The notes below the pieces were generated by a model. It saw only the letters and a list, made by a program, of their open reading frames with translations, searched no databases and was not told the origin of the DNA. 64,000 nucleotides of DNA from Acorus gramineus (lineage: Eukaryota > Streptophyta > Magnoliopsida > Acorales > Acoraceae): positions 28,623,716 to 28,687,715 of the forward strand of contig CM060850.1 of assembly GCA_030737835.1 (NCBI GenBank). Reading direction: 5' to 3'. Position numbers and translations under genes: made by a program. Shown piece after piece: positions 57,340 through 64,000 of the stretch. How positions within the stretch are numbered: the stretch's first letter is position 1; each line of letters begins with the position of its first letter.

Positions 57340-57825
57340 CAACACCTTATAATACGATAACATAATATATATTATATTATTATAATGTATGAGTTTTTAT
57401 TATAGTATATGATGCAAAAAAATTATCATTTTCACAACTTAAAAAAAATACACTAAGATATCTTGATATATATTTTATTTCATATAACTATATGTACTTA
57501 AATGGAATAGTGTATGATTTTTTGAAAAAACAAAACCAGTGTAAACTACGATTAAGGCTCCACGGGAGGTTGAACATACCTAAAAAATATGTCCAACCCG
57601 TCATGTAGCCCTATTTGCAATTCACACTTTTTTAAAAAAAATCTTACATGCTCCATTTAAACTATATATTATTATATAAAATGATATATATATACTGAGA
57701 TATAATGTTGTATTTTTTTCACTTTAAAAAAACAATTTTTTTCTATAATATACTATGATAAAATTCTATATATTATGATAATGCAATATGTTTTATAGTA
57801 TCATAATGTATGAGACTACAGACTA
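57340..57825. repeat. Foldback MITE pair, tatatact family A (D2 copy of 5725-6200)
   Basis: Same two inverted halves as at 5725-6200, with more substitutions. The Tourist-like element that follows the D1 copy is absent here. Confidence 0.65.
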
Positions 57826-59079
57826 GTCTGAGCTCTTCATCACAATGCGCTCCAACATGAGTGGGGCCAATTACGGAAGGTGAGCGGACCGAGCATGCTG
57901 ATTGCTGACTACTAAGAGGCTACAAAGTGTGCCAACGTTGTTCAACACAATGCGCTCTAACATAAGTGGGCCTATTATTGAGGTGAGTGGGCCGAACATG
58001 ATAAGAGGTTAATCCTCAACTGGATTGGTTGATCTCCTCAAACGATTGGATAATTATGAGCTTCAAAAAAAAGCCCATCTCTTCATATGAACTTTGGAAA
58101 AATAGGGCTTCACATGAACTTTTGAAGGAAAGAAAAACTTAAGCCCAGCAAGCCCAGAATTAGGACTTTCGGGCCATCGAAATGAAGTGTGCATACAAAG
58201 ATAATGATACGTCCAACCGTATCTCAACCCCTCGTGTAGCCCCACTACAATCCATGTTATTTCCTTTTTATAAAAAATATACAAAATATATATGTTTATA
58301 TTAAATGAAATATATACTAAGATAATAATATTTAAAAAATAATAATTTTTTTAAACCTCGTACACTATGAAAACGCAGTATTTATATAGTATGTTATCAT
58401 AATGCATGTGACTACAAAATTTATTGTAAAATAGAATGAGGTTGCATTTAAAAACACGTTAAAAAAATATAATTTTAAATAAAATAACATAAATGAACTC
58501 AATTCTTAGAAAATTCGCTATGCGTGCCTTTCTAAAAACAAACTTTTTATATTAAAATATATAAACAATTTTTTAATTAAATTTACTTTTTATAAAATAC
58601 TCGAAAAACACGTTTACGTTTTTGAAAAACAAAAGCCGTATAGCGTAACTTTTTTTTGAAAAAGGTGGATTTAGGCTCTGATCAACCGTTTCTGGATGAA
58701 ACAGAAAACAAGAATAGTGTCCCATCATCCAAGCCCACGTAGCATCAAACGGTAGCATCAAACGGCACATGTAAACGGCGTCCCAAAAAAACTCAAGTTC
58801 ATGCATTGAATTAAGCGGTCGATATATATATTAACAATATCACAGGAGGTGATATGCATATATATCTTGGGTGACATTAATCTTACACTAATAGAATATT
58901 TCATAAATTGATGATAATTTTATATTTTTTTATAAATGTATTCATGTAATTTATTAGAACAAATATTTATTTTTTTTTTTATAGAAACATGTACCTCAAT
59001 AAGGTATATATACTATTTTTAAAAAATTCATCCTCCTTTATTTGTTAGTCTCTTTATGAACACATGACAAAAAAATAAA

Positions 59080-59355
59080 GGATTTTTTATTTTTAAGTCC
59101 CTATAAACTATATGATTTAGTGATCGATCCCTCACTCTTTCATATTTCGGTTTAAGTCCCTAAATTTAAAGGGTATGTTCATTTTTAGTCCCTCCCAGGG
59201 ACCTATCCCTAAATTATTTGATTTTCTTTTTAATCCCTAAGAGAGACTAAAAATGAATATACCCTTTAAATTTGAAAACTTAAACCAAAATATGAAGAAA
59301 TGAGGGATCGATTACTAAATCATATGGTTTATAGGGACTTAAAATTAAAAATCTC
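59080..59355. mobile_element. Foldback MITE with long inverted arms (second member)
   Basis: 276 bp, arms homologous to 21440-21713 ('tttaagtccctataaac', 'agtgatcgatccctc'). A perfect 9-bp target duplication AAAAATAAA at 59071-59079 and 59356-59364 points to the Mutator-like group. Non-coding hairpin. Confidence 0.85.
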
Positions 59356-59399
59356 AAAAATAAAATAAAAAGAGAGGGCAACAAACTTACCTTAAATTA

Positions 59400-59700
59400 T
59401 TATGTAAGCAATGAATCAGTGGCTCTGAAATTATGAGCCCAATTGGGTGTTCTCACAAAAAGCTGTATTCCATGTATTTCTGTGGTCCTATCTCCAGGAA
59501 GGCTGAATTACTTAATCTGGCGGAAGGCATTTATGATAAGCTAATTGTGATGTGAAAGTGAAGCTGAAGAGGAAGGACCAAATTTGAAAAGGAAGGGTAT
59601 GGAAGAATGAATGAATATCGATAGAGAGGAGAAAGAGAAACCAATGGAGGGAAATGTTAGGGTTAGGTTGTTCTAGTTAGTGATGGGGTTTGGGGTTATT
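59400..59700 (-). other. Possible transcript start region (uncertain)
   Basis: On the minus strand a C/T-rich leader-like stretch ('ccctccattggtttctcttt', 'ccttcctcttcagcttcact') precedes an ATG at about 59531 with a 25-codon frame (MPSARLSNSAFLEIGPQKYM...), and 'aaggtaag' at about 59394 looks like a donor. The peptide is too short and unfamiliar to call. It may be a non-coding or relic first exon. Confidence 0.25.
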
Positions 59701-60170
59701 ATTGGTTAACTTAATTGACAAAATGGTTTATTTGCATTTTGTTTTAGTGAGCTTTTATGCATGACTAGTTAAATCTTGACCTAAGTTATTAAGGTTCCAA
59801 TCAAATGGGCCTTAGGCCAAAGAAATGTAAAAGTGATTTGTTAAGTTTAAATGAATTGTATCTTAATAATGAAATATAGCACCATTTTATTAATTGGATA
59901 GTAATATTATTTATTTAAATTGCTTACATTAATTGCATGTAATATGATGTGTTTAATGTATATTATTATATAGTCCTCTCATATATGAATTTAGATTTAA
60001 TGGGCCATGCATGCCTGTAATCACATTGAAATCAAATTTGTCTAATAAAACCGAACTACTTCATGATATATAGGTAGAGGTAGGGGTCCTACTTCATATC
60101 TTACTCTTCTATGGGAAATGATTTAACTAGAAAAGAATTAAAAAAATAAATAAATAACTTTATCCACTAA

Positions 60171-60370
60171 AAATTATTTCTCAAACTGGAAGACCAAAAT
60201 ACGAGCATTTTTTTTAAAATAACCATCCTCTATTTAATTCATCATCAAATTAATCATTTTTTTTAATTATTTATTAAACTAGTTATGAGACTCTGTCAAA
60301 GATGTCACATTAGTAAATTTTACTATTTTTTAATGTCTACGGCTAAAACGTCAACGGAGGAACGCATTTA
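60171..60370. mobile_element. Solitary arm of the 37.8-38.9 kb foldback family
   Basis: 'ctcaaactggaagaccaaaa' through 'ttatttattaaactagttat' matches 37850-37945 almost exactly. It then continues 'gagactctgtcaaagatgtc', matching the right arm better than the left. The other arm is absent here. Confidence 0.7.
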
Positions 60371-62080
60371 GGACTTTTGGGTTCTCTGATATTCTAATTT
60401 GCATGGGCCTTCATAGGGTCATTTTTAGTGTGGATTAGTTTTAGTTTATAAAGTAATCAACAGCCTACATAAACACTATTGAAAAAAAAAACTGGACAAA
60501 ATGTTTGATGCCTGCAACATTACGGTTGGAAAAATTTGCAGTTGTGTGAATGTCTTTTTATGGATTATACGGATAGGACTAAAACTACATTTAGTCATAT
60601 AATCAAGACTTTAATTTCTAATTTCTAGTGAGATTGGAACTAAGGGTTAAAAAGCTTACGAATTATTGTGAATCACTTTTATCAGTAAATTTTAAATATA
60701 AACTGCTTCTCTCCCTGCAAAAGTTTGATTTTTAACGAAACCATAAACGCCTTTGATTGTTTATAAATTTATTATGTAGATTTTGATGATTTATCACTTC
60801 CTCTCTTTTTTTATATGTGAAATGGAGCTTATGAAACCTTTTTTCTAAAATGGGGCCTGCCTTTATCTTTCAATGGCATGGACATGGGAGTTTAAGTTGA
60901 TTTGATTTCTTATATAGTACATGTTTATTGCTTGATTTTGTGCCGTTGGTTAACTATTAATTAGGGTGTATTTAATTTGAGAAAAATTAATTAAGGTGTA
61001 TTGTTTAGAGATTTTCATTCATTCATTGACATTGTGATATTCCACAAACCAAAAAATGCCCCTTGGGCAGGGAGTTGGTGAACGCCTGAAGAATGATTGA
61101 ATTGGATTACCTGTTTTTAAGCTTGATGAGATGGTTTTTTGTTTATATATTTATTATCAAATTTGAGAGGCAGTCATGATAAACATTTAATTTACCTGCA
61201 AATCCCACTTGTTTTTGTTTGAAAAAAAGAAATTCATATTGACATTTGATAAGATTCAGCTATTGGAAATTTTTTTTAGTGTAGTTTTTGGTTGAAAACT
61301 TATTTGGGATGCTTGTCCTCCTTTTTGGATGTGTAACAGTGTGTATTTATTTTATTGTTTGAGAAAAAATTCTGTGTTTTTTTTAAAGTAGAATATTTCG
61401 TTGGATTCTTAGCATACATTATGTATTAGTGAGACTATATATTGGGAAGAGAGTTATTTCAATGCAATCTATAGAATTATTTATGTTGAAAATGATCTGC
61501 ATTGATTAGGAAGATTCCTATTCATTGCTTCATGAAGTTGCAAATAAGTTCAATCTGCAGGGAGATTGTTGCATGTAGATTTCAACTAATTGACCAAGCC
61601 ATATGCAAAATGTTTAAACAAGTGGAATTCGAATTACATATATTGATGAAAGCATTTAAATAACACTTACAAGCCCTTTTAATTGATATGATGTTGAATT
61701 TAAATAGATGCTTAACTTATTGTTATTTTATGATAACAAAGTGTTGTAGAGAGAACAAAGACAGGATTGACATAAAAAAAAATCTCAAATGGACTGTGGA
61801 AGTTGAACATGCTCCAGTGATAGTAGTTTGGTTGATCATGCATTGGATGGACAGAGAAAAAAAACATAGTCTGCACTTTGTTTTTGTGTGTTTTTTCATG
61901 CAAGGTTGTTTTCGTAAATTCTTCTCAGGTAAGTGTTAACTCTGCTATTTGATTAAATGTTTCATGGAATGGTTTATAACATAGGGATAGAAGTGTATTA
62001 GGTAAATTTATATGTTCATGAAGTAGTTTGTTTTATAATTATTATTATTTTAAGGAGGTATATTGATTTCATATTTTTGA
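60370..62080. other. No recognisable gene
   Basis: AT-rich, T-rich DNA with intron-like texture on the plus strand. The open frames at 61688-61939 (both strands) overlap and have no motif. Confidence 0.35.
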
Positions 62081-62084
62081 ATTG

Positions 62085-62375
62085 ATTGTAGGGATACTTC
62101 ATCCGGCATGTAGATGAACATCCGATAATGTCAAAATCTGAATGGCAATGTGCGACTCGGTGTTTTAGAAGCAGCCACTAAGGAGACGGGACCCTGAGGT
62201 ATATCTTTGTTCAGAATCTATATACATTGTCATGCCATTTATTGATTGGACTTTATGGAGACTGGAGTTAGAATTGAGGACTAATCGAGCATCGGACATC
62301 ACTCGAACATTCAAGGAGAATGACATGCTTGGAGATAACTTTGGTTTCTATTTAATAAACATGTTAGGAAATTCT
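62085..62375 (+). other. Exon-like stretch, unassigned
   Basis: 62092-62200 is richer in G/C, sits between a tract ending in 'ttgattgtag' and a 'ctgaggtatatc' donor-like site, and is followed by 62215-62380, which contains AATAAA near 62355. All three frames carry stops, so no protein is proposed. It may be the end of a non-coding or decayed transcript. Confidence 0.25.
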
Positions 62376-62379
62376 GTCT

Positions 62380-63580
62380 AAGTCAAGGAAATAACTTTTA
62401 TTTTTGTAGGTGTGTTTGTTATTATCATTTTTCTTGTGTGTGTAAAAAATAAATTTAATATATATTTAAAAACAATTAAAATCACTTTCAAATAAAAAAT
62501 ATTTTTTATGTTAATATTATTTTTCAGTTAGATAATGATGTGAAAAATATATGTTTAGAATATTGTAATACTCTCAATCGATTCATTTTTTACCTGAGAT
62601 AAACAATTTTAATTTAGTTTGAATCTCTTACTAAAAGTTTAGGATTATTTGATTATTTTGAATTGATCAATTATGTATAAACATTAGCATTATTTATTTA
62701 GATCATTTTTTATGGGACCAATATACTTTCCAAGGGCGGTTTGGTTTCTTGGTAGTTGTATTTTTTAAAAAAAAAAACTTTTTCATATTTTTCTATATTC
62801 TTTTTTGAAAAAAATAACATTCTCATCTATGAATCTATGATTGTTTTTTTTCATGTTTGATACCGTTATTTTTGTCAGCATTAGATTTTTTACATTTGAA
62901 ATCAATATTATGAAAATGTTATGAGAACTAATTTTTTGAACATTACATGTATTATATTTTGTCTATGTGCACACATACACAATAACTAGTCAATATAACA
63001 ACTAATATATTATTCAAACAACTCATGATAATACTTCATGGCAAACCAATAATTTGTAATGTTCAATTGTTACATTTCAATAAATTAATTATTATGCAAT
63101 GCACATGTTCTCAATTAATACGTAATAAAAGTTATATTGTTTAAAGATAGATATAAAAAAATAAAAAATATAACAAAAAAAAATGGCTTAATGGTGTGGA
63201 AACCATGTCTGTGACGATCAAAATAAGGTTAGAAGTCATTTTTGTATATTATTTTTGACGATGACCATTTTAAAAATTTCTCTTTTTCTTTCTTTCCGTC
63301 CGTGCATGTATAGATAGAAGCCCTAATTAAAAGGGCATATGCGCTTTCACGTGCATAACATACCTCCATGCATGTGCACTCTCTTGTACGTTTAAAAGAA
63401 AGGCCGCTGGACCAAAATAAGGCCCACCATGCCCACCATGGACTGGACCTAAACTATTTTTCACATGTTTTTTTGTATCCAAACAGTGTCCAAACAATCT
63501 TTTTCCTTACTATATATATTATTTTTGATAAAGAGGCCCAATTGGCCACATGTGTGAAAACTTGCAAGAAATTATTATAT
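62380..63580. other. No recognisable gene
   Basis: AT-rich DNA with poly-A/T runs. 63310-63440 is slightly GC-richer ('catgcccaccatggactgga'), but no frame, repeat partner or element end was identified. Confidence 0.4.
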
Positions 63581-63584
63581 TTTT

Positions 63585-64000
63585 TCCTACTAATTATTTC
63601 ACAAATTTGTGGAGATTGAAATATTGATCTGTTCTTTGGATAACCAAAAGGCCAGTACTGCTCAATTGGGTTGTTGCTTTCGCAGGGAATATTGTCTTTT
63701 AAGGCATTCATTGATTTAATGTGTGTGTGTAGAGAGAGATGTTTTGGTATCAAGAATTACAAATAGAAATCGGTATCTTACCTAAAAACGAAAACAAATA
63801 AACATTTATTTCTTGGGGAGTTGGGTTCCAGCTGCATACTAAGAGTTTGAACTAAGAACTTTGACCAGATATTTATTAGACATTGTGATACTTTAATCTA
63901 TTTATAACAAATTGTATTAAAGGGTAGGCCGTTTTTAGAGGAATCAAAAGACATTTGAGCTTTGTTTCTTTTGTCATTAAATATTATCGGATGCTTTTTA
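63585..64000. repeat. Duplicated segment, partner of 17330-17800 (runs off right edge)
   Basis: Same orientation as 17330-17800 and the same word order. The order of this block relative to the 18130/60000 block is reversed between the two places, so the duplication was followed by rearrangement. Confidence 0.85.

Larger units (their letters stand above)
52605..58825. repeat. Paralogous segment D2 (counterpart of 3.6-8.3 kb)
   Basis: Diverged copy of D1 containing three insertions absent from D1 (53662-54134, 54428-54615, 55130-56792) and lacking two insertions present in D1 (6212-6687, 7525-8219). It also has a local tandem duplication near 52.17-53.47 kb. Together with the two neprosin genes it shows that a multi-kilobase block was duplicated. 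Confidence 0.85.

Overview
The window looks like nuclear DNA of a flowering plant. It is very AT-rich, its one clear gene family (neprosin, Pfam DUF239) is spliced with plant-type introns and TATA boxes, and most of it is interspersed repeats typical of plants: MULE, hAT and Tourist-like inverted-repeat elements, L1-type LINE relics, a tRNA-derived SINE and a scrap of plastid DNA. I cannot place the species; nothing separates monocot from dicot with confidence.

Two genes can be supported firmly, both neprosin-family genes on the minus strand. Neprosin copy 2 (48246 to 43594) is complete: seven exons, all with AG/GT borders and an open frame, encoding a 395-residue secreted protein with signal peptide, activation domain and C-terminal neprosin domain. 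Neprosin copy 1 (3637 to 1) has exons 1-3 and runs off the left edge exactly one base into exon 4. A third copy survives only as an orphan promoter near 52.6-52.9 kb. In copy 2 the two positions that should carry the catalytic glutamates appear to be Gln and Ile, so it may be a non-catalytic member.

Layout: 1-3.7 kb, neprosin 1 with a 1-kb hAT-like element in intron 2; 3.7-8.3 kb, an array of a recurring module plus inverted-repeat MITEs; 8.3-17.3 kb, hAT, LINE and MULE relics; 17.3-18.3 kb, pieces duplicated again near 60 and 63.6 kb; 19-29 kb, MULE-like elements and tandem repeats; 29-36.3 kb, lower-repeat DNA that may be transcribed, ending in a small membrane-peptide ORF; 37-42.9 kb, a long foldback element, a plastid DNA scrap and short retroposons; 43.5-48.3 kb, neprosin 2; 48.3-59.4 kb, MITEs and a second copy of the 3.7-8.3 kb array; 59.4-64 kb, mostly unassigned DNA with possible transcribed segments.

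The most useful structural fact is that 1-8.3 kb and 44.9-58.8 kb are diverged paralogous segments. Comparing them base by base shows at least seven insertions present in one copy and absent from the other, several with clean target-site duplications, so the window carries its own occupied-site and empty-site controls. I found no CRISPR array, intact autonomous transposase or intact functional tRNA.
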